Shown here: in pieces, positions 1 through 7,497 of the stretch
Layout of the letters: each line of letters opens with the position of its first letter
Numbering within the stretch: the stretch's first letter is position 1
Assembly (NCBI GenBank): GCA_963849065.1
Contig: CAWKFM010000004.1
Coordinates: 248,001-312,000, forward strand
Direction of reading: 5' to 3'
Length of the DNA: 64,000 bases
DNA from: TOLSYN sp963849065
Lineage (GTDB): Bacteria; Acidobacteriota; Terriglobia; Terriglobales; Acidobacteriaceae
Position numbers and translations under genes: made by a program
The notes under the pieces: generated by a model
Database searches by the model: none
The model's input: the letters and a program-made list of their open reading frames with translations, nothing else
What the model was told of the DNA's origin: nothing

Positions 1-217
1 CGGCCTTGGAACGCAGGCGCGCGCAGATCTCCAGCCCGGTGTATCCGGGCATAAAGATGTCGAGAATCACAATGTCCGGCAGGGTGTCGGCAATTTTGCG
101 CAGCGCCTCAAGGCCATTGCTGACTGTCAGTACGTCATAGCCGGCTTCAATGAGGATTTTCTTGCCCATGTTCTGGGCGGGTACGCTGTCGTCGGCAAGC
201 AGTACTTTGTAGGCCAC
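1..217 (-). CDS. Response regulator receiver domain (C-terminus cut by window edge)
   Basis: The minus strand reads VAYKVLLADDSVPAQNMGKK from a GTG at 217, with an AGGA-like ribosome site about 8 nt upstream and an in-frame stop just before it. The acidic pair ADD and the later LPDIVILDIFMPG, holding the phospho-acceptor Asp, are the hallmarks of a CheY-like receiver fold. Only about 72 residues lie in the window, so any output domain is unknown. It is separated from bamD by a terminator hairpin and so belongs to another transcript. Confidence 0.85.
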   Translation of the reverse strand, partial: MAYKVLLADDSVPAQNMGKKILIEAGYDVLTVSNGLEALRKIADTLPDIVILDIFMPGYTGLEICARLRSKA

Positions 218-331
218 GGAATGGATTCCTGATCAGGGATAAAGTTGGGATGAACTGGTGCCAAGTTAACGCGTTCGCCGGGCGAGGTCAAATGGATCGT
301 CGCTTTGGCCGGACCGATGGGACAGAACAAA

Positions 332-360
332 GCCCGTCCGATGGTAACCACCGGACGGGC
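332..360 (-). terminator. Rho-independent terminator after bamD
   Basis: Perfect 9-bp arms GCCCGTCCG / CGGACGGGC flank an 11-nt loop. On the minus strand the hairpin is followed by TTTGTTCTGTC. It lies about 25 nt past the bamD stop codon. Confidence 0.75.
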
Positions 361-383
361 AAGATCCCTCTTCCGGACCCTGG

Positions 384-1721
384 CTACAGGGGAAGCGGAA
401 TGTGGAAATGGCGCTTCTTCTTCACCTTGTGGCTGCTGGAAGAATTTTTGGCATCGTCCTTCTCGTTCGGGGCCGAGGACGAGCTCGATGCCGTTTCGCT
501 GGTGGAGCTTGATGCCGCTTCGTTGAGCTGGGAGGGCGCCTCGGCCGGAACGTCGCTGGCATTGACCGCCGCCGCCGGGGAGTGCGGCGCCGGATCGTTT
601 GCCGCCACGGCACCGCTTGCGCCTACCGCAGCCACGGTCACCTTTCCCGTGCCGTTCTTGGTTTCCGTTTCAGTCTTCACGATGGAATCGATCTCGTGGG
701 CCAGCTTCGGAGCGTCCGTCTCCGCCGGATCAACCATGCTGGGCATGCCGACCCGGGTCGCCGCGCTCAGGTCCGGGCGCTTGCCCATGTTGGTCACAAA
801 CTGCTCGTAGTGGGTGGTCGCCGTGCGGCTTGCCAGCTCCTTTTTGTTCAGCGCAATGGCGTCGGGCGTGGGCTTGGGCACCGGACGGTTGATGGCGGCA
901 AGGCGCAGGCGGGCATCTTGGTAACGCGGCAGCGCCGGGTAGCGGGTGATGATCCTGCTGTAGACCTCGGCCGCCTTGTCCAGATAGTCCTTGGTCAGGC
1001 GCTGCTTCACAGCCTCGGAGAGGCTGGAGGCGCGGGTACGGTCGACCTGCTGCTCATAGGCCTGGCCCAGCAGAAAAAGCGCCTCATCGGCCTTGCTGTA
1101 CAGCGGATAGGTGTCGGTAAGCGTCCTGCCGCGGGCGATCGAGGCCAGCAGCGAGCCGCGCAGGAAGTAGAAGTGCTGGATGCGGAACTCGCGCTCGGCC
1201 AACACCTCCTGCACCTCCAGCAGACGCTGGCGCGCGGTGGTAGCCAGTTTGCTATCCGGATACTGCATCAGCAGCTGGCGATATTCTTCCTCAGCCCGGC
1301 GGGCGTGGGTGTAATCGCGGTCCGGCTTGCCCATTTGCTGGTAATGAATCTCGGCGATCTTCAGCTGCGCCTCGGCTGACTCGGGCATGTTGGGGAAAAA
1401 CGTGATGAAGTCCCGGAACTCGGTCTCCGCCTGGGCCAGCCCGGCGGTGGTGCCGTCCTGATACCAGGATTCGCCCACCATCAGCTTGGCGCGGGCAACA
1501 TACTCGGAGTCCGGGTAGGCATTGATCAGCGTCTGCAGGGTGAGGCGCGCGGTGTCGTACTGGTGCTTGTTCATGGCTTCCGTGGCGCGGTCAAACAGCA
1601 CCTTGTCCGGCTGCTTGGAGTTGAGGTGAGCCAGCGGGTTGGCGGCCTTCTGGTTCTTGCAGGCCACCATGATCAGCAGGCTCATGGCCAGCAGCAGGGC
1701 AATCAAAACGCGACGAATCAT
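384..1721 (-). CDS. bamD: Outer-membrane assembly lipoprotein BamD (ComL-like)
   Basis: This is a lipoprotein subunit of the BAM machine that folds beta-barrel proteins into the outer membrane. The first 21 residues form a signal ending in the lipobox IMVAC, so Cys21 should be lipidated. TPR-like repeats follow (DRATEAMNKHQYDTARLTLQ, then ESWYQDGTTAGLAQAETEF, and so on). At 445 aa it is far longer than E. coli BamD (about 245 aa). The extra length is a low-complexity Ala/Pro/Ser tail from about residue 310 that ends in a basic KVKKKRHFHIPLPL. The start has GAGGTG 8 nt upstream. It lies 35 bp after rpe on the same strand. Confidence 0.88.
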   Translation of the reverse strand: MIRRVLIALLLAMSLLIMVACKNQKAANPLAHLNSKQPDKVLFDRATEAMNKHQYDTARLTLQTLINAYPDSEYVARAKLMVGESWYQDGTTAGLAQAETEFRDFITFFPNMPESAEAQLKIAEIHYQQMGKPDRDYTHARRAEEEYRQLLMQYPDSKLATTARQRLLEVQEVLAEREFRIQHFYFLRGSLLASIARGRTLTDTYPLYSKADEALFLLGQAYEQQVDRTRASSLSEAVKQRLTKDYLDKAAEVYSRIITRYPALPRYQDARLRLAAINRPVPKPTPDAIALNKKELASRTATTHYEQFVTNMGKRPDLSAATRVGMPSMVDPAETDAPKLAHEIDSIVKTETETKNGTGKVTVAAVGASGAVAANDPAPHSPAAAVNASDVPAEAPSQLNEAASSSTSETASSSSSAPNEKDDAKNSSSSHKVKKKRHFHIPLPL

Positions 1722-1756
1722 GCCGGAAGCACCTCAGGTCAATCTCGAATAACTGG

Positions 1757-2431
1757 CTAAGCCTTCTGCATGGTGGCCGAGCGGGCGGCCTGCAGAAGCT
1801 GTCGAACATTCTGGCCGGAGTCCCCGCGGCCAAAGATGGCATTGCCGGCAACCAGAATTTCAGCTCCAGCCTGCACCACTGCTCCTATGGTATCAAGAGC
1901 GATGCCGCCATCCACCTCAATACGGAAGCCAAGATGCCGTTCGGCCCGCAATTCCGCAAGATGGCGAATCTTGCCCAGCGTCCGGGGAATGAACTTCTGC
2001 CCGCCAAAGCCGGGATTCACCGACATCACCAGCACGTAATCCACAATGTCCAGAATGTCGGCGAGGGTGCCCACCGGCGTCGCCGGATTGATGACCACCC
2101 CGGCCAGCGCGCCACGCGAGCGGATGTGCTCCACCACGCGATCCAGATGCACGCAGGCCTCCTGGTGCACGCTGATCCAGTTGGCTCCGGCGTCGGCAAA
2201 GGCCGGAATGTAGTCGTCGGCGTTCTCGATCATCAGATGAACGTCCAGCGGCGCTGTCACGTGCTTGCGCAGCGCGGCCACCACCGGCGGACCGATGGTA
2301 ATGTTGGGGACGAAGTGGCCGTCCATCACGTCCACATGCAGCACCGTGGCTCCTGCTTCCAGCACGGGCTGCACCTGCTCGGCAAGGCGGGCAAAATCGG
2401 CCGACAAAATGGAAGGCGCAAGTTCGATCAA
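1757..2431 (-). CDS. rpe: Ribulose-phosphate 3-epimerase (TTG start)
   Basis: It interconverts ribulose 5-phosphate and xylulose 5-phosphate in the pentose phosphate and Calvin pathways. The 224-aa TIM barrel shows the family start IELAPSILSADFARL, the metal/catalytic segment LHVDVMDGHFVPNITIG, the MSVNPGFGGQKF loop and the phosphate-binding VDGGI. The canonical N-terminus coincides with a TTG codon and no better ATG exists, so TTG initiation is likely. bamD follows 35 bp downstream and the two probably share a transcript. Confidence 0.95.
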   Translation of the reverse strand: MIELAPSILSADFARLAEQVQPVLEAGATVLHVDVMDGHFVPNITIGPPVVAALRKHVTAPLDVHLMIENADDYIPAFADAGANWISVHQEACVHLDRVVEHIRSRGALAGVVINPATPVGTLADILDIVDYVLVMSVNPGFGGQKFIPRTLGKIRHLAELRAERHLGFRIEVDGGIALDTIGAVVQAGAEILVAGNAIFGRGDSGQNVRQLLQAARSATMQKA

Positions 2432-2506
2432 AGGGATTCTCTCGTAGGGATACGCTGTGGAAATTTTAACACGGGGAGCTCGTCACCAGAGCTGCTTTCA
2501 TTGCAG

Positions 2507-2545
2507 CAGGTGCCCCATATCTGCCCTCCTTTGGCAGATGTGGGA
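2507..2545 (-). repeat. Dispersed hairpin, GGGGCACC-tail family (reverse orientation)
   Basis: Read on the minus strand: CCCACATCTGCC, an 8-nt loop, GGCAGATATGGGG, then the conserved tail GCACCTG. The stem is 12 bp with one mismatch. It lies between rpe and the ABC ATPase gene. Confidence 0.85.
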
Positions 2546-2589
2546 GCGCAGACCGTCCGCGGGCTCCTCTCCGTGTTACGCTGCTCAAC

Positions 2590-3369
2590 ATGGCCCTGCT
2601 GGAAGCCGAACACCTCACCAAAGTCTTTGACACCGCCGACGCCTTCGGACGCCCCAACCAGAACAGCCTACGCGCCGTCGATGACGTCTCGCTCACCATC
2701 GAGCGCGGCGAAACCCTTGGCCTAGTCGGCGAATCCGGCTGCGGCAAAAGCACCGTGGGCCGCATGCTGCTGCGCCTTATCGAACCCACCAGCGGCGTGG
2801 TCCGCTTCGACGGCATCGACATCACCGCCATCGGCCCCCGCGCCCTGCGCGACACCCGGCGCAAGATGCAGATGATCTTCCAGGACCCGTTCGGCTCGCT
2901 CGACCCGCGCATGACGGTCGAGGAGATCGTCACCGAGCCCATCGCCATCCACGAAGAGGTCGGCAAGGCCATCCTGCGCCAGCACGCCACTGAACTGATG
3001 GGAGCCGTTGGCCTCGAAGTCAGCGCCCTCGCACGCTATCCCCACGAGTTCAGCGGAGGCCAGCGGCAGCGCATCGGAATCGCCCGCGCCCTCGCGCTGC
3101 GCCCCCACTTCATCGTGGCCGACGAGGCCGTCAGCGCCCTCGACGTCAGCGTCGCCGCGCAGATCGTCAACCTGCTCAAGCAGCTGCAAAAAGAGTTCCA
3201 CCTGACCTACCTGTTCATCTCCCACTCCATGCCCGTGGTGCGCTATCTCTCCACCCGAATCGCCGTTATGCGCCAAGGCAAAATCGTCGAGATCGGAGAG
3301 GCGGAACAAATCATCAGCGCGCCACAGCACGGGTACACGAAGGAGTTGTTGAGGGCGGTAGAGGAGTAA
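2590..3369 (+). CDS. ABC transporter ATP-binding protein, oligopeptide/dipeptide (OppF/DppF) type
   Basis: This is the ATPase subunit of an importer. It shows Walker A GESGCGKST (around residue 48), the Q-loop MIFQDPFGSLDPRM typical of peptide-importer ATPases, signature FSGGQRQR, Walker B plus D-loop VADEAVSALDVS, and the switch His in FISHSM. The usual Walker B Pro (DEPVSALD) is Ala here. The 259-aa protein is shorter than many OppF proteins because it lacks most of the C-terminal oligopeptide region. No permease, binding protein or OppD partner is nearby, so the rest of the transporter must be encoded elsewhere. Confidence 0.9.
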   Translation: MALLEAEHLTKVFDTADAFGRPNQNSLRAVDDVSLTIERGETLGLVGESGCGKSTVGRMLLRLIEPTSGVVRFDGIDITAIGPRALRDTRRKMQMIFQDPFGSLDPRMTVEEIVTEPIAIHEEVGKAILRQHATELMGAVGLEVSALARYPHEFSGGQRQRIGIARALALRPHFIVADEAVSALDVSVAAQIVNLLKQLQKEFHLTYLFISHSMPVVRYLSTRIAVMRQGKIVEIGEAEQIISAPQHGYTKELLRAVEE

Positions 3370-3546
3370 AGCCGGCGGACAAATATGAGTCGCGGCGAGT
3401 TCGGGTGGAAATCCGACATGTATTGCGGAGCGTGTGGGATCCAATTGGCGTTGGCGCGGAGCCAAATGCTCAGATGGAACTGCGCTCAACCGCTGGAGCA
3501 GCCGACAGTTAACGCGCTCCGCCTGATTAGGCTCGAATAGTTCTAC

Positions 3547-3849
3547 CTATACGTGAGCGCCAACTGCGGGATGAACGCGCCGTACATGAATTTCCTTCTC
3601 ACGCTTGCGGACCCGCATGATGTCATAGGCGGATTGCATCCGCATGAGCGTGTCCATCTTCACGCCGAAAGCCTTCTCGATGCGCAGCGCCATCTCCCCG
3701 GATAAATCGGCCTTGCCGTTCAACAAACTGGACAGGGCGGGGCGGGATACCTGAAGCGCTTTGGCGGCGGCAGTGACGGACATGCCTGCGGGTTCAATAA
3801 CCTCCGTCCGGACGAAATCTCCGGGATGGGGCGGGTTCTTCATCGGCAT
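3547..3849 (-). CDS. higA: HigA-type antitoxin (XRE/HTH)
   Basis: A 100-aa protein with the HigA/VapI signature: PPHPGDFVRTEVIEPAGMSV, then the helix-turn-helix TAAAKALQVSRPALSSLLNG, then MALRIEKAFGVKMDTLMRMQ. It should neutralise the HigB product encoded 16 bp upstream and repress the pair's promoter. The start at 3849 has AGGAG 8 nt upstream; a second ATG lies two codons later. Toxin-before-antitoxin order is the usual one for higBA. Confidence 0.9.
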   Translation of the reverse strand: MPMKNPPHPGDFVRTEVIEPAGMSVTAAAKALQVSRPALSSLLNGKADLSGEMALRIEKAFGVKMDTLMRMQSAYDIMRVRKREKEIHVRRVHPAVGAHV

Positions 3850-3865
3850 GGCGGTAGCTCCTGTG

Positions 3866-4156
3866 CTAGTGGTAATCCTCTAAATTCAATTCGCATATTT
3901 CGCGCTCTGAGGGATCGATGCGGAAGGTCAGACGGCGGTTGCGGGTAACGCTCAGGCACCATATGCCTTTGTGATCGCCCGTCAATGTGTGGGCCTTCCA
4001 CGCCGTGAGCGCCCGCAATTCCTCGGGGTCTTCCATGTTGTCGAGGTAGGCAAGCATCTTGCGCAGCTTGTCCACGGTATCGGCGGGCACGCCTTTCGCA
4101 ACGTCCTCCATGTAGAGCTGTTTCAAGCCCCTATGGGCGAAGCTCCGCACTTTCAT
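3866..4156 (-). CDS. higB: HigB-type toxin (RelE/ParE superfamily)
   Basis: A 96-aa ribosome-dependent mRNA interferase candidate. Family features are the N-terminal VRSFAHRGLKQLYMEDVAKG, LTAWKAHTLTGDHKGIWCLS with the core VTRNRRLTFRI, and the terminal LNLEDYH. It is the first gene of the higBA pair. No Shine-Dalgarno sequence is visible, and the best promoter places the transcript start almost at the ATG, so a leaderless message is possible. Confidence 0.9.
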   Translation of the reverse strand: MKVRSFAHRGLKQLYMEDVAKGVPADTVDKLRKMLAYLDNMEDPEELRALTAWKAHTLTGDHKGIWCLSVTRNRRLTFRIDPSEREICELNLEDYH

Positions 4157-4162
4157 TGACCG

Positions 4163-4191
4163 ACTGTAGCCTGTAGCTTAACGCTTGTCAA
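4163..4191 (-). promoter_or_regulatory. Candidate sigma70 promoter of higBA
   Basis: The minus strand carries TTGACA, a 17-bp spacer, then TACAGT. The expected transcript start is within about 1-2 nt of the higB ATG at 4156. The tandem CTACAGGCTACAG within the spacer and -10 region could be an operator. The promoter abuts the stop codon of the upstream MFS gene. Confidence 0.6.
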
Positions 4192-5502
4192 CTATGCCTG
4201 TCCTGTCTCTGCGATCTCGTCCAGCACCTCGGCTTCGACGATGGGGTTGGCTTCGCCGTCGGCGGTGGCAATCAGCTCCTTCGGGACCAGCAGAATTAAC
4301 GGGAGGATCAGCGCGTACACGGCGGTGGTGGCGATTACGCAGTAGAGGAATCCGTGGGTTGGGCTGCTGTTGTAGATCTTTGAGCCAAGCAGGTCGCCGC
4401 CGCGCGCCGAGAGGGCGAAGACGCCGTCCACCAGCATCATCAGGGTTCCCTGCAGGCCGGGCGGACACGAGCGCATCGCCAGGTCGAAGTAGGAGGCCGT
4501 GGCCACGCCGCCCATCAGGCCGATGGGCACCGCCAGGACCAGCGCGAGGTTTCCCGAGTGGATGAATGCCAGGGGAATCATCTGCGGCACGGCGACAATG
4601 GTTCCCCACCACAGCAGTTTTTTCAGTGGCACTTTTTTGCAGAGAAAGCCGTAGAGCAGAAAGGTGGGAATGAACGCGGCGGCAAAGATTCCGTTGTAAT
4701 AGGAGTACACGGCGTCGGAGGCATGCAACTGGTTGGACAGATAGAACTGCAGCGGAGTGGCCGCGCCCGGCGCAAAGTTCCACAGAAAGCAGATGAGCAC
4801 CGCCGGATACACCGCGCGATGCTTCACCAATCGTTTGACCTTGCCGACAAAATTGGTGCTGCTGGCCTGCGGCTTGTCATAGGCGTGGCTGAAGACGGAG
4901 CGCGGCTTCCAGAGGCCGATGACCGCGATTAAAGCGGTGAATCCCGCGACCAGAAAAAAAGTTTCGTTGGGGTTGAGATGTTCGGAGATGTAGCCGGAGG
5001 CAAACGCTCCGGCAATCACCGGGACGGAGCTGACCACGTTCCACAGCACGCTCAGGCGGCCGGACATCAGCATCTCCTGCCCCACCAAGGCCATCAATCC
5101 CTGATAGGCGGCGGCGATAAAGCGCGACGCCAGCATGGCCAGCAGCATCCCGATCAGCAATCCGCGGTAGGAGAGGCGCGAGGTCGCCATCCATATGAAC
5201 GCCGCCACCGTGGCCGGTGCGAAGATCAGGAAGAAGCCGCGGTCGCGCAATCCGAACAGGTTCCACTGGTCCCGCGCCAGTCCAAAGGCAAAGGCAAAGT
5301 ACACCGGAATGCCGGTAAACAAGCGGAATGTCGAGATCTCGGTGGCCGAGGCATGCAGCTGGTTCTTCAGCATGTACGACGTCTGGATGTCCACCAGGTA
5401 ACCGGCCGGCGTTGCCAGATACAGGAACAACGTGAGCCAGCTGAAATAAAGGAAGGTCTGGCGGGTGTCGGCGGAACCGTTAGGGCTGGAGTCGGTCGGC
5501 AT
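4192..5502 (-). CDS. MFS transporter (BT1/folate-biopterin or AmpG-like fold)
   Basis: An integral membrane protein with about 12 hydrophobic segments and the two-lobed major facilitator pattern. Loops such as GLARDQWNLFGLRDRGF and FDLAMRSCPPGLQGTLMMLV recall the BT1/AmpG branch. The substrate cannot be read from sequence. I chose MPTDSSPNGS (5502) as the start because an earlier ATG at 5559 would run 41 bp into rsmI. It lies 16 bp after rsmI on the same strand and may be cotranscribed with it. Confidence 0.8.
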   Translation of the reverse strand: MPTDSSPNGSADTRQTFLYFSWLTLFLYLATPAGYLVDIQTSYMLKNQLHASATEISTFRLFTGIPVYFAFAFGLARDQWNLFGLRDRGFFLIFAPATVAAFIWMATSRLSYRGLLIGMLLAMLASRFIAAAYQGLMALVGQEMLMSGRLSVLWNVVSSVPVIAGAFASGYISEHLNPNETFFLVAGFTALIAVIGLWKPRSVFSHAYDKPQASSTNFVGKVKRLVKHRAVYPAVLICFLWNFAPGAATPLQFYLSNQLHASDAVYSYYNGIFAAAFIPTFLLYGFLCKKVPLKKLLWWGTIVAVPQMIPLAFIHSGNLALVLAVPIGLMGGVATASYFDLAMRSCPPGLQGTLMMLVDGVFALSARGGDLLGSKIYNSSPTHGFLYCVIATTAVYALILPLILLVPKELIATADGEANPIVEAEVLDEIAETGQA

Positions 5503-5518
5503 GGTGGTTGATCTTACT

Positions 5519-6403
5519 CTACTTTTTTCCGTCCTTCTGCAGCTCGCGGTACACGTCACTCTTGCTGACGCCCATCTCCTTGGCCACCCGCTTCATGGCT
5601 TCTTTCTCGTCGATGTTTTCGGTCTTGATCAGCTCGCGGACGCGGGTGCGCGCGTTCTTCAGCGCCACCACCGGAACGCCGTGGGGCGGCTCCTCGGCGC
5701 GGCCCACCAGCAGGGTAATTTCGCCGCGAACCTCATCGCGCTTCTTGAAATTTTCCAGCACCTCGGCGGCCGTGGCGCGCACAAATTCTTCGTAGATCTT
5801 GGTGACCTCGCGGGCCACCACCACGCGGCGCTGTGGTCCCATCACTTCCGCAATGTCCTCCAGTGTACCCAGCAGCCGGTGCGGCGCCTCGTAGAAGATC
5901 TGCGTCCACGGCGAGTGTTGAATCTGCTCCAGCAGCTTGCGCCGCTGCCCCAGTTTAGAGGGCAGAAAGCCGTGGAAGACAAACGAATCGGTGGGCAGTC
6001 CGCTGGCCACCAGCGCGCTTAAAAACGCCGAGGCGCCCGGAATCGGCACCACCGGAACTTTGTGCCGGATGGCTAGCGAGACCAGCCGGAAGCCCGGATC
6101 GCTCACCCCGGGCATGCCCGCGTCAGTAACCAGGGCAATCGATTTCCCCTGCTCCAGGTGCATGATCAGCTCAGCCGCGCGGGTCAGCTCGTTGTGCTCG
6201 TGGTAGCTGATAGTGCGGGTGTCGATGCCGTAATGGTTCAGCAGCTTCATCGTCTGCCGCGTATCCTCGCAGGCAATCAGGTCCGCTTCCTTCAGGATGC
6301 GCACGGCGCGCATGGAAATGTCCTCCAGGTTGCCGATCGGCGTGCCGACCAGGTAGAGGGAGGCCTGGTGTGCGGATTGGTTTGCAGCTTGGTTTGCGGA
6401 CAT
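5519..6403 (-). CDS. rsmI: 16S rRNA (cytidine-1402-2'-O)-methyltransferase RsmI
   Basis: It methylates the ribose of C1402 in the ribosomal P site using SAM. Tetrapyrrole-methylase fold motifs are present: LYLVGTPIGNLEDIS, EDTRQTMKLLNHYGI, ALVTDAGMPGVSDPG and VPIPGASAFLSAL. The open frame extends upstream to 6589, but the ATG at 6403 has an excellent TGGAGGAA site 5 nt before it and gives the family N-terminus (294 aa). The C-terminal GVSKSDVYRELQKDGKK is the usual helix-turn-helix-like RsmI tail. Confidence 0.95.
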   Translation of the reverse strand: MSANQAANQSAHQASLYLVGTPIGNLEDISMRAVRILKEADLIACEDTRQTMKLLNHYGIDTRTISYHEHNELTRAAELIMHLEQGKSIALVTDAGMPGVSDPGFRLVSLAIRHKVPVVPIPGASAFLSALVASGLPTDSFVFHGFLPSKLGQRRKLLEQIQHSPWTQIFYEAPHRLLGTLEDIAEVMGPQRRVVVAREVTKIYEEFVRATAAEVLENFKKRDEVRGEITLLVGRAEEPPHGVPVVALKNARTRVRELIKTENIDEKEAMKRVAKEMGVSKSDVYRELQKDGKK

Positions 6404-6504
6404 GCGTTCCTCCAGAGCGGCGGCACCTGCGCTGCCTGAGATCTTTCCGGCCACACCTAACGTTGTACCAAACGCGAAGTGTACCAGAGGTGCACGCCGC
6501 ATGA

Positions 6505-6534
6505 TTGACCGCATAGCCCCGTGGAACCTAGAAT
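6505..6534 (+). promoter_or_regulatory. Candidate sigma70 promoter of the fmdB-like gene
   Basis: TTGACC, an 18-bp spacer, TAGAAT. Both boxes match consensus at 5 of 6 positions. The start would be near 6541, giving a leader of about 60 nt that includes GAAGGAA just before the ATG at 6602. Confidence 0.5.
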
Positions 6535-6601
6535 CAAAGGATAGATACACGAATGAATACGCCGCGTCACCCTTTTTCGCGGCTGGCACGCCGAAGGAAC
6601 C

Positions 6602-6994
6602 ATGCCTTTATACGAATATCAGTGCACCGCCTGCGCTCATCGCTTTGAGCGCATCGTGAAATTCTCCGACGCCCCGCTCACCACCTGCCCCAAGTGCGGC
6701 AAGGAGACGGCTAAGCAGATGATCTCCGCCCCGGCCGTGCAATTCAAAGGCTCGGGCTGGTATGTGACCGACTACGCCCGCAAGGGCTCCGCCCAGGCTT
6801 CTTCGTCGTCGGCTAAGTCCGAGGGCGCATCAGACGCGGGCTCATCCAACCAGGAAAGCAGCAGCGGCAAAACCGATTCCGGCAAGCCGGCAAGCTCCGG
6901 CAGCACGGAAAAATCCTCGGGCAGCACTTCCGGTGGCACGGGCGGAGACTCCGGCGGCAGCAGCCCAAAGAGCAGCCCAGGCGACAGCAAATAG
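6602..6994 (+). CDS. FmdB-family zinc ribbon protein
   Basis: A small regulatory-type zinc-ribbon protein of 130 aa. The N-terminus MPLYEYQCTACAHRFE and the second knuckle CPKCGKETAKQM give a four-Cys zinc site (CxxC..CxxC). VQFKGSGWYVTDY is the usual FmdB continuation. From about residue 60 it becomes a Ser/Gly/Lys/Thr-rich disordered tail of low complexity. It is divergent from rsmI and has GAAGGAA as ribosome site. Its molecular role is not established for this family. Confidence 0.9.
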   Translation: MPLYEYQCTACAHRFERIVKFSDAPLTTCPKCGKETAKQMISAPAVQFKGSGWYVTDYARKGSAQASSSSAKSEGASDAGSSNQESSSGKTDSGKPASSGSTEKSSGSTSGGTGGDSGGSSPKSSPGDSK

Positions 6995-7011
6995 AGCCAT
7001 CGAAAGTTTCG

Positions 7012-7293
7012 TCAGGCGGCCTTGCGCCGAGGCTTTGAAGGTACCTTGGCTCCTGCCTTGCGTGCCTCCGATAATCCGATTGCAATGGCCTGCTTCGGAT
7101 TGTGGACTGTTTTGCCGCTTCGCCCGCTCTTCAGCTTTCCTTGCTTCATCTCTTCCATCTCTTCTTTCACGTATTCGCTGGCCGCGGGACTGTACTTGCG
7201 CTGCGTGCCCGTCTTCCGGGCTTTTGCCGGCGCCGTGCGATTGGCTGCCTTCCGCGCTGCTGTGTGCCTGGTATTGCCCTTAGTGGTTGGCAT
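7012..7293 (-). CDS. Small basic DUF6496-type protein
   Basis: 93 aa, strongly basic at both ends (KARKTGTQRKYSP near the start, KVPSKPRRKAA at the end). The middle, EEMEEMKQGKLKSGRSGKTV followed by KQAIAIGLSEARKAGAKVP, is the conserved core of DUF6496. Such proteins look nucleic-acid-binding, but no function is established. It converges on the fmdB-like gene with a 17-bp gap. Confidence 0.85.
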   Translation of the reverse strand: MPTTKGNTRHTAARKAANRTAPAKARKTGTQRKYSPAASEYVKEEMEEMKQGKLKSGRSGKTVHNPKQAIAIGLSEARKAGAKVPSKPRRKAA

Positions 7294-7448
7294 ATTCTTC
7301 TAGCCTCCTTTGCCGGAATGAGACGCGGCGCACGGCCCTCGTGGTTGTGCGCAGGGCCTCCTGGATCGTTAATACTTGTTGCAACGTGGTTCTTTGGCGT
7401 TTCACTGCGGCCCGGAGTACCAGATATTGGGAGTTCGGTCCCAAAGAA

Positions 7449-7475
7449 AACGCCCTGAGTTCACCTCAGGGCGTT
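7449..7475 (-). terminator. Rho-independent terminator after clpB
   Basis: 11-bp perfect arms AACGCCCTGAG / CTCAGGGCGTT around a 5-nt loop. On the minus strand they are followed by TTCTTTGG. The hairpin lies 23 bp past the clpB stop. Confidence 0.8.
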
Positions 7476-7497
7476 CATCTTTGAACCGGGTTCAGCG

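Noticed and set aside
2507..2545. Hairpin-tail repeats as ordinary rho-independent terminators
   Set aside because: They are followed by GGGGCACC rather than a T-run, occur in both orientations relative to genes, and one lies inside a coding sequence.
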